Positions 32,004-40,160 of a DNA stretch of 64,000 nt are shown piece after piece. This DNA comes from Celerinatantimonas yamalensis (GTDB taxonomy: Bacteria; Pseudomonadota; Gammaproteobacteria; Enterobacterales; Celerinatantimonadaceae). A program made the translations under genes and the position numbers. The first letter of the stretch is position 1. Each line of letters opens with the position of its first letter. The notes beneath the pieces were generated by a model, which was not told the origin of the DNA, did no database searches, and was given only the letters and a program-made list of their open reading frames with translations. The stretch covers positions 186,001 to 250,000 of the forward strand of contig NZ_JBEQCT010000003.1 of the NCBI RefSeq assembly GCF_046054155.1, read 5' to 3'.

Positions 32004-32915
32004 ATGAAACGAGTGGTCTATCAGATTGATGCATTCACAAGCACTCGGTTTACCGGAAACCCAGCAGGTGTGGTTATAAACGCGGAAGCGCTGTCAAAGC
32101 ATCAGATGCAAGCTTTGGCCAGAGAACTTAATAATTCAGAAACAGCTTTTATCAGTCGGGCCCAAAGTTTAGACCATGATGTTTGGATCCGTTACTTTAC
32201 ACCCACGGCAGAAGTTCCAGTCTGTGGCCACGCGACGATTGCTTCTGGATACGCAATATGGCGAGAACAATTGAATTACCCGAACCCGCTGCGAATAAAA
32301 ACAGGGGCCGGTATTTTGTCTTTGTCTTTAGAAGTAGATGAGAAATCTGACTCCTGTAAAGTCAGTATGATCCAGGGAAAAATTCAGATTAGTGCCCCCG
32401 TTAGTGTTGATCTTCGAACTCAGATACTTGAAGCTCTAGGCATTGCTAATTGCGACCTAGAAGAAAGCTGCCCCATTGAGATGGCATCAACAGGTCACTC
32501 AAAAATTATGATAGGGATTCATTCAAAATCAAAACTTGATTCACTGGCACCCAATATGGATTTACTCAGATCCATAAGCAAAAAAATCGAATGTAACGGA
32601 TTTTATGTGTTTACGTTTGATTCTGGTGAAAGTGGTGTACTTGTGTCCGGTCGAATGTTTGCGCCGGCGATAGGGATAAATGAAGATCCGGTGACCGGGA
32701 ATGCGAATGGCCCTTTAGGTGCTTACCTCATATCAAATCGAATTTTTGCGGCCTCTGAAAATGGGACATTCAGTTTTGTAGGCAAGCAGGGAGAGGCTAT
32801 AGGGCGAACAGGGTATGTTGGTGTTGTCGTTGATACCGACGAGAATGGGATGCCTACTGAAGTTACCATTTCCGGTGAGGCAGTGGTGGTATTTCGCTGC
32901 GAAATTGATATATAA
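32004..32915 (+). CDS. PhzF-family isomerase
   Basis: This 303-residue protein has the PhzF fold motifs: YQIDAFTSTRFTGNPAGVV, the catalytic glutamate in NNSETAFI, RYFTPTAEVPVCGHATIA and NEDPVTGNANGPLGAYL. It is the usual length (~300). PhzF proteins are diaminopimelate-epimerase-like isomerases; YddE-type members have unknown substrates. No phenazine genes are nearby. It is the last gene of the accessory region. Confidence 0.88.
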   Translation: MKRVVYQIDAFTSTRFTGNPAGVVINAEALSKHQMQALARELNNSETAFISRAQSLDHDVWIRYFTPTAEVPVCGHATIASGYAIWREQLNYPNPLRIKTGAGILSLSLEVDEKSDSCKVSMIQGKIQISAPVSVDLRTQILEALGIANCDLEESCPIEMASTGHSKIMIGIHSKSKLDSLAPNMDLLRSISKKIECNGFYVFTFDSGESGVLVSGRMFAPAIGINEDPVTGNANGPLGAYLISNRIFAASENGTFSFVGKQGEAIGRTGYVGVVVDTDENGMPTEVTISGEAVVVFRCEIDI

Positions 32916-33346
32916 ATTAATTGCCAGCTAAGAATATGTGACGCAAATTATGGCTAAACTTGGCGTGATGTATTGGGTCGATTTAGGGCGTAAATTGAAT
33001 CAATTAACTGAGAAATTTATAGCATGTCTTTGCTGTAGTGAGATGATGAACGTTCTAATTGATCCGGTTGACTTGGAACAGTCGTGTTCAGGTCAACCCA
33101 AATGGGATACTTTCATTTGAGAATTTTCAGATTCTGTTGATGACTGGTCACAATTGGTAGCATGAAGCCACTCTAAGTTGTATCAGTCGTATTAGTTCAG
33201 TCTCAAAAAAGAGAATTTTTTCATTTCAATTACCTTTTTTGTTATTATAAATTTTGGATGTATATCTAAAACTAACTGTAGTATTTCTACTAATGAGAAA
33301 ATTTAACTAGTACTCATCTGGTTATTTTAGAAACAATCTATAAGAT
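32916..33346. other. Boundary of accessory region, possible small frame
   Basis: A 56-60 codon frame (32938 or 32950 to 33120; AKLGVMYWVDLGRKLNQLTE...) has an unusual CLCC motif but no recognised family and no clear ribosome site. It may be debris. The rest to 33346 is AT-rich, with T-runs that could terminate transcription of the minus-strand catabolic operon. Confidence 0.3.
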
Positions 33347-34951
33347 TTAAGAAGGAACATAGCTCGGTAGTGTTTCCGCCATATAAGCTAAATTTTTTGG
33401 TGTTATCTCCGCGACAATATATCGATCAGGTCTTAACAAAAATATAGACGATGATGAGCGATTAAAAATCCATTTTTGCGCTTCGTCTTTGTAATCTCGA
33501 ACAACCGTTGTATCTTGAGCTGCTACAGGGTTCCATGTTCGAGGTGTAATACAGACGCGATGAATTTTGTTGTTATAAATCGCACTATAAGGTTTAAGCA
33601 TCTCGAATGCGGATCCCGGACAATCTGAATAGGCAAGCAAACAAAACCCTCGCTGCAGAACATCATCTAATAATACGTGCTCTCGCTCATGCGTTTCTAA
33701 ACAGGGTTGTGCAACCATCAAACCAGCAGGTGAGTTTTTATCAGATGCATCTTTAACAAACCAACCACTTGGAAAGCGAGGTTTCGGTTTGTAGCGCATT
33801 TGAGTCACATAATCACGGGCAGGTTTATAAAGACTAAGTAAACGAAGAAAACCTTGAATCAAGGTTGCTCTAAGCATCGTTTTAGGCATCATTATCCGAC
33901 CGAGCATTTCTGCCATTTCGATCAACTGCCAAGAGTGGGGCATACGCTCTTCTTGATAAGTATCTAAAATGTGTTTTGGCATACCGTGTTTAATCACCCA
34001 TGCGAGTTTCCAAGCTAAATTGGCCGAGTCCCGCAATCCACTATTCATACCTTGACCAGCAAAAGGTGGTGTTAAATGCGCAGCGTCACCTAATAAGAAG
34101 ATGCGTCCTACTTTCCATTGCACAGATTTACGGGCATGAAATGCATAGACCTGTTTTCTAACAATAAAAGCATCTCGGTCTGGACCATATTGACCCATTA
34201 GTTCTCTAACAAATTGTTCTTCTACAACCTTCTCATCGGTTTCACCAGGCAGAAGCATAAATTCAAATCGACGAGTGCCATTTGGACCCGGCAAATTAAT
34301 ACCTGGCCTTTTGGTATTGCAATACACTCGAGTTTGGCGGAACGTGTCTTTCGTATCTTTAATATCAATTATTAGCCACTTTTGAGAATAAGTTAAACCC
34401 TCCAAAGGAATCTTTAACGATGTTCTCGTGAAGCTTCTTCCGCCATCGGCAGCCGCAAGATAATCAGCCCTAACTTCATAAATTTTCCCTTCAGCCAGAA
34501 CGGTAATAAACACTTCATTGTCGTCTTGTGTAAAATGAGTAACGGCATGACCAAAACGAACATCAACATGTGCATATCTCGTTGCTCCTTTTCGCAGAGT
34601 TGCCTCTAAATCAGGTTGGGAAAAGGCATTACGACGAGGGTAACCATACTCGCTTGCATTAGGTTCAATTTTAGCAAAAGGCTTCGAATCCACACCGTAA
34701 TAAACAGACCCATAGTCCAATGCACAGAAAGAAACAACCTCTTTATGCAGTCCAATAGCCTGCATCGTTCTTAATGATTCATCATCAATTGATACTGCTC
34801 TTGGTTCCAATACTGTGTGTTTATTTTGCTCAAGAACAAGCGTTTTAATACCATATTTCCCAAGTAGATTAGCAAGCGTCATCCCACTAGGCCCACCGCC
34901 AATCACAATGACTTCAAACTTTTCGCTTGAGACCTTTTCACTTATATTCAT
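33347..34951 (-). CDS. FAD-dependent aromatic hydroxylase (MhpA-like, class A flavoprotein monooxygenase)
   Basis: This 534-residue protein has the FAD/NADPH motifs of group A hydroxylases: GGGPSGMTLANLLGKYG (GxGxxG, residues 18-23), the ADGGRSFTR DG-motif and GDAAHLTPPFAGQGMNSGLRD. It most resembles 3-(3-hydroxyphenyl)propionate- or resorcinol-type hydroxylases. With the extradiol-type dioxygenase and FAH hydrolase upstream in the same transcript it forms a three-step ring-cleavage route: hydroxylation, ring opening, hydrolysis. The exact aromatic substrate is unknown. Confidence 0.85.
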   Translation of the reverse strand: MNISEKVSSEKFEVIVIGGGPSGMTLANLLGKYGIKTLVLEQNKHTVLEPRAVSIDDESLRTMQAIGLHKEVVSFCALDYGSVYYGVDSKPFAKIEPNASEYGYPRRNAFSQPDLEATLRKGATRYAHVDVRFGHAVTHFTQDDNEVFITVLAEGKIYEVRADYLAAADGGRSFTRTSLKIPLEGLTYSQKWLIIDIKDTKDTFRQTRVYCNTKRPGINLPGPNGTRRFEFMLLPGETDEKVVEEQFVRELMGQYGPDRDAFIVRKQVYAFHARKSVQWKVGRIFLLGDAAHLTPPFAGQGMNSGLRDSANLAWKLAWVIKHGMPKHILDTYQEERMPHSWQLIEMAEMLGRIMMPKTMLRATLIQGFLRLLSLYKPARDYVTQMRYKPKPRFPSGWFVKDASDKNSPAGLMVAQPCLETHEREHVLLDDVLQRGFCLLAYSDCPGSAFEMLKPYSAIYNNKIHRVCITPRTWNPVAAQDTTVVRDYKDEAQKWIFNRSSSSIFLLRPDRYIVAEITPKNLAYMAETLPSYVPS

Positions 34952-35029
34952 TCATTGCTCCAGCCGCACGACTAAATTTCCATCATGCCTATTATTATTT
35001 TATTGATATGCCAGATTAAAAAACCGCTT

Positions 35030-35848
35030 TTAATTTCTTAAAAACGCTTGTCCCCAATAATTCAAAGTTTTAGATTCGTGAATCCATTCTCCTGTTGGAG
35101 CATCAGCTGAAATAGTTTGTAGTTCTGCTGATATTTCTAACCAATTACCATCAGGATCATGAATAAAAATAAACAAGTTATTACCTGGACCATGACGCCC
35201 AGGCCCCCATTGAAGTGGAATATCAAAAGTTGACAAATGGTCAGCCCAATCGCGAATCGCATTCCAGTTAGATGACTCATAACAATGATGGTCAAACCAT
35301 TTTTCTTTGGCTTGAAAGATGGCTAACGCGTGATGTTCGTGATCACTTCTCAAGAACGTGGTTGTTAATTTTTGATGTTCATCAAATACATTATCACTGA
35401 CCAAATAACCAATCGTGTTTTGATAGAAATCAAGCATTCTCTCAATGTTGGTTGTGGCAAAGGCACAGTGTTGTATACGAGCAGGCAGATCAGTTTGAGG
35501 ATTATTTTTTTCTTCAACACCAAATGTTAACCAGTTACCATCGGGGTCTTGAAGCGCAAATGCTTTATCATCAAAAAGAGGGGATGGAGAAGGACTTAAT
35601 GGAATGTGTTTTATCAACAAGGCTTCTCGCAAAGCGTCTAGATCTTTCTGCGACATTCCCATGGCAAAATATTTCAGCTCTTTCGCACCACCAGAAGTGA
35701 ATAACAGTTTTCTGCCCGGCCCAGAAGAAATGAAACCTTGATCAATTTCTTCAGTGGTATTTCCCATGGTATTTTCGTAAAACGTTGCCATTGCTAATGG
35801 GGCAGGACTGCCAAGCGCCAAATGGCTTAAATGGGCATTAAGTGTCAT
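35030..35848 (-). CDS. Two-domain VOC dioxygenase (extradiol ring-cleavage type)
   Basis: This 272-residue protein has two VOC modules. The C-terminal one keeps likely iron ligands in IQHCAFATT (His), WFDHHCYESS (His) and DGNWLEISAE (Glu), the 2-His-1-Glu set of type I extradiol dioxygenases. The N-terminal module (HLSHLALGSP, FALQDPDGNWLTFG) is structural. It lies 78 bp upstream of the hydroxylase in the same direction and probably cleaves its product. Confidence 0.75.
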   Translation of the reverse strand: MTLNAHLSHLALGSPAPLAMATFYENTMGNTTEEIDQGFISSGPGRKLLFTSGGAKELKYFAMGMSQKDLDALREALLIKHIPLSPSPSPLFDDKAFALQDPDGNWLTFGVEEKNNPQTDLPARIQHCAFATTNIERMLDFYQNTIGYLVSDNVFDEHQKLTTTFLRSDHEHHALAIFQAKEKWFDHHCYESSNWNAIRDWADHLSTFDIPLQWGPGRHGPGNNLFIFIHDPDGNWLEISAELQTISADAPTGEWIHESKTLNYWGQAFLRN

Positions 35849-35964
35849 ATCAACTCTCCTTTTGAAAAGTGAGAATAAAAACGCTTTATTATTGTTAAGG
35901 AGCCAAAGTGACCTTCTGATCGTTCTTTAATGCAAATCAGAAAGATCAATAAAAAGGCACAAGG

Positions 35965-36816
35965 CTATTTTTGTTCTTCGTCTGCAATGGTATTTCTTAG
36001 GACGCCTATTTCAGAGATTTCCACTTCAACCACATCGCCTGGTTTCATCCAAACAGGTGGCTGACGAAATGCCCCAACACCACCAGTTGTACCCGAAACA
36101 ATCACATCGCCAGGAGCGAGTTCGGTAAAGGTAGAGCAGTATTCAATCAACTTCTCAACAGAAAAAATCATGTCGTCTGTATCGGTATCCTGCATAACCT
36201 CACCATTTAAACGAGTCGTTAGATGAAGTTTCTGTGGATCAGCAATGTCAGTAACAAGGAAAGGTCCAAAACCGCCGGTGCTAGGAAAGTTTTTCCCCGG
36301 AATAAACTGAATGGTATGTTTTTGCCAATCACGAACACTGCCATCGTTATAGCAAGAGTAACCAGCCACATAATTTAGGGCGTCTTTCGCCTCGACATGA
36401 CGCGCTGTTTTACCGATAACCACAGCAAGCTCACCTTCAAAATCTAGCTTGTGAGAGACGTGTGGTCGGATGATGGCTTGCTCATGTGCCACTTGTGTAT
36501 CTGCAAAACGTGTAAAAATCATCGGATATACAGGTATATCACGACCCGTCTCTTTGACATGAGTGGCGTAGTTAATGCCAATACAAAGTGTTTTGCTTGG
36601 GTTGGCAATAACAGGTAAATAACGAATGTTATCCAATGCAATTTCCGGCATCTTCGATAAATCGAGTTGCTCTATTTTTGTCAAATTACCATTTTGCAAA
36701 ACCTGCTGAAGATCCTCCCCTAACTGAGACTTCATTGACTCGAGGTCTTTCACTTTGTGATCGACAACCACACCATAAGAACTACGATTCTGGAACTCAA
36801 AAGACACTAATTTCAT
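35965..36816 (-). CDS. FAH-family hydrolase
   Basis: This 283-residue fumarylacetoacetate-hydrolase-family protein has CIGINYATHVKETGR, the metal-binding DFEGELAVVIGKTARHV, NDGSVRDWQ and the SGTTGGVGAFRQPP loop. The family hydrolyses acylpyruvates, fumarylpyruvate or decarboxylates ring-cleavage products. As the first gene of the minus-strand operon it likely processes the dioxygenase product. AGGAGG is 5-10 bases upstream of its ATG. Confidence 0.88.
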   Translation of the reverse strand: MKLVSFEFQNRSSYGVVVDHKVKDLESMKSQLGEDLQQVLQNGNLTKIEQLDLSKMPEIALDNIRYLPVIANPSKTLCIGINYATHVKETGRDIPVYPMIFTRFADTQVAHEQAIIRPHVSHKLDFEGELAVVIGKTARHVEAKDALNYVAGYSCYNDGSVRDWQKHTIQFIPGKNFPSTGGFGPFLVTDIADPQKLHLTTRLNGEVMQDTDTDDMIFSVEKLIEYCSTFTELAPGDVIVSGTTGGVGAFRQPPVWMKPGDVVEVEISEIGVLRNTIADEEQK

Positions 36817-36896
36817 TTTTCCTCCTCAGGACACCCTCACGACGGTGCGGTATGCCAGATATTTCTGACTGTCAGCTGTTTGTGATGATTAAACTA

Positions 36897-36909
36897 TAAT
36901 TTCAAATTA
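36897..36909. promoter_or_regulatory. Candidate IclR operator
   Basis: TAATTT-C-AAATTA is a 13-bp palindrome in the 270-bp space between the divergent FAH and IclR genes. CTGACTGTCAG (about 36865-36875) is a second short palindrome. The region is AT-rich, so chance is possible. Confidence 0.35.
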
Positions 36910-37088
36910 AAGAAAAATCAACAAATCCTATAATATGAGATTATTTAATTATTTTAAAAAGAGTAAGGATCGACTACATTACTCAGAAGAGGGCAAATCC
37001 TAGAAGGCTGATTTCATTGCAGTACAATTCAGCTAGAAATGGATGCACCAAGGTATTGCACTTAGCGGGTGGATCAGTATCGTTAAAT

Positions 37089-37895
37089 ATGACTAAATTA
37101 AATGGGTTTACAAAATTGGAAGATACGAAAGCAGAAAATCATAATAAAGAAGTAAAACGTAGTAGTTTGGAGCGTATGCTGCGCATTTTAGACTTGTTTA
37201 CCCAAGAAAAACCGAATTGGTCTGTGGATGATATCTGTACTGAATTTGACTACACTCGCTCTACCGGATACCGATACACCAAAGAACTAGCGGATGCCGG
37301 ATTGCTATTCCAAACAGGAAAAAGCAATTACAGTCTTGGCTCGCGCATTATTCAATGGGATCGTCAGTTACGTTTATCGGATCCTCTCGTGAAATTGTCT
37401 AAAGAAATTGAAGAGCTGCCGTACGAGCTGGAAGGTAAACAAGCTTGGTTGGTTTGCCGGCTATTTAAAGATCAGGTCGTCTGTGTTTATCATTTTGGAA
37501 ATCTAGAAACCAGCCTGAGTTATTCACGAGGTATCCCAAGACCCTTGTTTAGTGGAGCAACGTCTAAAGCCATTTTAGCGTTTTTGCCAAATACTCAACA
37601 TATGCGTCTATTTGTTGAAAATCCGAATGAAATAGAAAAATCCCATTTAGGTACAAACTGGAAAGATTTTAGAGCGAATCTGCAAAAGATCAGGAATGAT
37701 GGCTATGCGTTATCGATATCAGAAGTAGACAAAACAGTATTCGGTTTAGCTGTGCCTATTTTCAGCCAAGATGGAAAAATTCAAGCAAGCATAAGTTGTG
37801 TACGTTCTGTCAAAAACTACGAACCAAACAAAATCGAGGCCGATGTTAATCTGTTAAAAAGACATGCCATGAAACTGAGCAATGGCCTGATTTAA
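37089..37895 (+). CDS. IclR-family transcriptional regulator
   Basis: This protein is about 269 residues from ATG 37089; an upstream in-frame start at 37017 would add 24 residues. The N-terminal winged HTH (SLERMLRILDLFTQEKPNWS, DICTEFDYTRSTGYRYTKEL) precedes the GAF-like IclR effector domain (SYSRGIPRPLFSGATSKAIL; GLAVPIFSQDGKIQASISCV). It is divergent from the catabolic operon and very probably controls it with an aromatic ligand. Confidence 0.88.
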   Translation: MTKLNGFTKLEDTKAENHNKEVKRSSLERMLRILDLFTQEKPNWSVDDICTEFDYTRSTGYRYTKELADAGLLFQTGKSNYSLGSRIIQWDRQLRLSDPLVKLSKEIEELPYELEGKQAWLVCRLFKDQVVCVYHFGNLETSLSYSRGIPRPLFSGATSKAILAFLPNTQHMRLFVENPNEIEKSHLGTNWKDFRANLQKIRNDGYALSISEVDKTVFGLAVPIFSQDGKIQASISCVRSVKNYEPNKIEADVNLLKRHAMKLSNGLI

Positions 37896-38081
37896 TCATA
37901 AAATATGGGTTTCATTCTGAAGAATGATGACGCTTATCACCCGTTACCAGCTGATATCTCATCTCGATGTATCCATGCATACTTAAGACCTTTGCTCGCG
38001 ACATCGTGCAAAGGCCTCTACCTAAAAAATCATAGCCACTGAAGCATACAAACAGCTAATAGCCGTATGACCAAAGACAGA

Positions 38082-38660
38082 TTAAGACATAAAGACCTTA
38101 GTCACATCACCTAAAGCCGACCACGACTTTTCAAAAGCTAACTCCAGCTCAACCGATTCATTCAGCCAAAGCAAAACGCTAGTCCACGAACTATAGAGCA
38201 GAATTTCCGCCAAAATATTCAAGGCCAAAGGCGAACTGTCTGGATACTTCTGAGCTAGTACCTGACCAAGCTCTTCACGCATTTTGGCCATCCCTACTAG
38301 CTGTAATTGACTTACTTTTGGGTGATCATTAATGATCTCCTGCATCGTCAATAGCACCGTACGATGAGGTTCAATATCCAAGGTGTTTTCAAGCATGAGT
38401 TGTTTCAAACTTTGATTTGATTGATCTGAGTTGGCTAAAAAACGTGCTATTGCTTCTTCCGGAATTTTAGGTCCCAGGCCAATTAATGCCGATTCTTTAT
38501 TTGCATAATAGTTAAAGAAGGTCCTATGGCTAATCCCCAAATGGCGGCTAATTGCTCCTGTTGTCACTTGATCAAATCCATGTTTTTGGATTAATTCTAT
38601 GGTTGTCTGCTGAATTTCTCGAGCTGTTTCAAGACGTCTTCGCTCTCTAAGATTAGACAC
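38082..38660 (-). CDS. TetR-family repressor of the adjacent RND pump
   Basis: The N-terminal HTH (AREIQQTTIELIQKHGFDQV, TTGAISRHLGISHRTFFNYY) is typical of TetR. The best start is GTG 38660 with AGAGAGGG 4 bases upstream, giving 192 residues; the frame is open further to 38723. It is divergent from acrA-acrB-oprM, with two perfect palindromes in between. It is probably an AcrR/NalC-like local repressor whose ligand is a pump substrate. Confidence 0.88.
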   Translation of the reverse strand: MSNLRERRRLETAREIQQTTIELIQKHGFDQVTTGAISRHLGISHRTFFNYYANKESALIGLGPKIPEEAIARFLANSDQSNQSLKQLMLENTLDIEPHRTVLLTMQEIINDHPKVSQLQLVGMAKMREELGQVLAQKYPDSSPLALNILAEILLYSSWTSVLLWLNESVELELAFEKSWSALGDVTKVFMS

Positions 38661-38808
38661 ACTACCCTCTCTTTTAATAGATGTAATTTTTAAAAAGCGT
38701 TCACAATAAATTATTTTTGTCAATAGTAAATATGCTCATTTTCAAAGATAACAATCTAAGAAAAGGAATAAATCTAAATTTTATAATATTTGTATTTTTT
38801 ACAATATG

Positions 38809-38841
38809 TTACATAATATGTAAAAATTGCACATTGTGCAA
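38809..38841. promoter_or_regulatory. Two adjacent 15-bp palindromes (TetR operators)
   Basis: TTACATA-A-TATGTAA (38809-38823) and TTGCACA-T-TGTGCAA (38827-38841) are both perfect palindromes with 7-bp arms, separated by 3 bp. They lie about 95 bp before the membrane-fusion gene and 150 bp before the TetR gene. They are good candidates for repressor binding, though the two sequences differ from each other. Confidence 0.6.
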
Positions 38842-38933
38842 TCTTGTTTACTTGAGTACTATCATCAAAATTCAAGACGACATTTTTAATCTAGAATTTA
38901 AACAATTACAGCTGCGTTAACAAAGGAAAGTTT

Positions 38934-40154
38934 ATGAAACCGATTATACGTCTATGGATTTGGATAAGCGTATCGGCACTATTAGCCCTTACATCAAATG
39001 TTATGGCTCAAGATGCCCCCCTCAAAAATAAACCACCTAGTCAAAGGGTGGGTGTTGTCACCATGAAGCTCCAGAGCGTTCCAATTACAGCCGAGTTACC
39101 TGGCAGAGCAGTTGCCTATGAGAAAGCCGATATTCGACCTCGAGTAAACGGCATTATTATGGAAAAACTATATCAAGCGGGTGCAGAACTGAAAAAAGGC
39201 GACCCTCTGTTTAGATTGGATGATTCAAGTTATCAGGCAACAGTGGCATCTGATGAGGCGACATTAGTAGAGGCTCAAGCTAATCTACCCGTTAAACAGT
39301 CTGCTTATAATCGAGCAAAAAAACTCGAGGGCTCAGGTTATACCACTGCCGATGTCGATTCGGCAAAATATAATCTAGCTTCAGCAAAAGCCACGCTACT
39401 TTCAGCCGAAGCGGCTTTAAAATATGCAAAAATTCAATTGGGCTGGACGACGATTGTGTCGCCAATTGAGGGAGTTGCTGATGTTTCCAGTGTCTCTATT
39501 GGCGATCTAGTTTCTTCAGGGCAGAGTGATTCCCTGACCACCGTCACAACGCTAGATCCTATTTTTATTGATATGGTCGCTCCAATAGAAGATATGCTGA
39601 ACTTTCGTAACCAAATAAAACAAGGTTCTATTCAACCGGGCAAAAAAGTTTCCGCTCAACTGCAGCTTGATGATGGAGATACATTCGAAGGCTCTGGGGC
39701 GCTTGTTACCTATTCCCCAACTGTTTCCACTTCTACTGGATCGGTAACTGTTCGTTTTAAATTTGATAATCCAGACCACATCATTTTACCTGGGATGTTT
39801 GTGCGCGGTACGCTAATGCTCGGTAGCCAACAAGCCTTTCTTATCCCACAGCGAGCAGGCTCTCATGAAGCGGATGGCTCCTTATCGATTTTCGTTATCG
39901 GCAGTGACGGTAAATCCAAAAAAGTGAGTCTAAAAACCTATGGTAGTTATCAGAACAACTGGATTGTACGTTCAGGAGTTTCTGCTAATGAACAGGTAAT
40001 TGTAGATGGGCAAAAAAACTTATCAGAAGGTGTTCCAGTAACCCCTGTAGAAGTGACCATTAATAGCAATGGGACAACTCAAGATACTGCGCCATCGCAG
40101 CCGAACGGCATGACAAAAATCTCTAACGATCCACAAACTTCCCTGTCGGAGTAA
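38934..40154 (+). CDS. RND efflux membrane-fusion protein (AcrA-like)
   Basis: This 406-residue periplasmic adaptor has a signal peptide (LWIWISVSALLALTSNVMAQ). The biotinyl-lipoyl halves (PRVNGIIMEKLYQAGAELKK and TIVSPIEGVADVSSVSIGDL) flank an alpha-hairpin, followed by a beta-barrel domain (VRFKFDNPDHIILPGMFVRG). It is first of a three-gene operon with acrB- and oprM-like genes 6 bp and 4-bp-overlap apart. There is no canonical lipobox, so it may not be lipid-anchored. AAAGGAAAG precedes the ATG. Confidence 0.9.
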   Translation: MKPIIRLWIWISVSALLALTSNVMAQDAPLKNKPPSQRVGVVTMKLQSVPITAELPGRAVAYEKADIRPRVNGIIMEKLYQAGAELKKGDPLFRLDDSSYQATVASDEATLVEAQANLPVKQSAYNRAKKLEGSGYTTADVDSAKYNLASAKATLLSAEAALKYAKIQLGWTTIVSPIEGVADVSSVSIGDLVSSGQSDSLTTVTTLDPIFIDMVAPIEDMLNFRNQIKQGSIQPGKKVSAQLQLDDGDTFEGSGALVTYSPTVSTSTGSVTVRFKFDNPDHIILPGMFVRGTLMLGSQQAFLIPQRAGSHEADGSLSIFVIGSDGKSKKVSLKTYGSYQNNWIVRSGVSANEQVIVDGQKNLSEGVPVTPVEVTINSNGTTQDTAPSQPNGMTKISNDPQTSLSE

Positions 40155-40160
40155 TACCCT

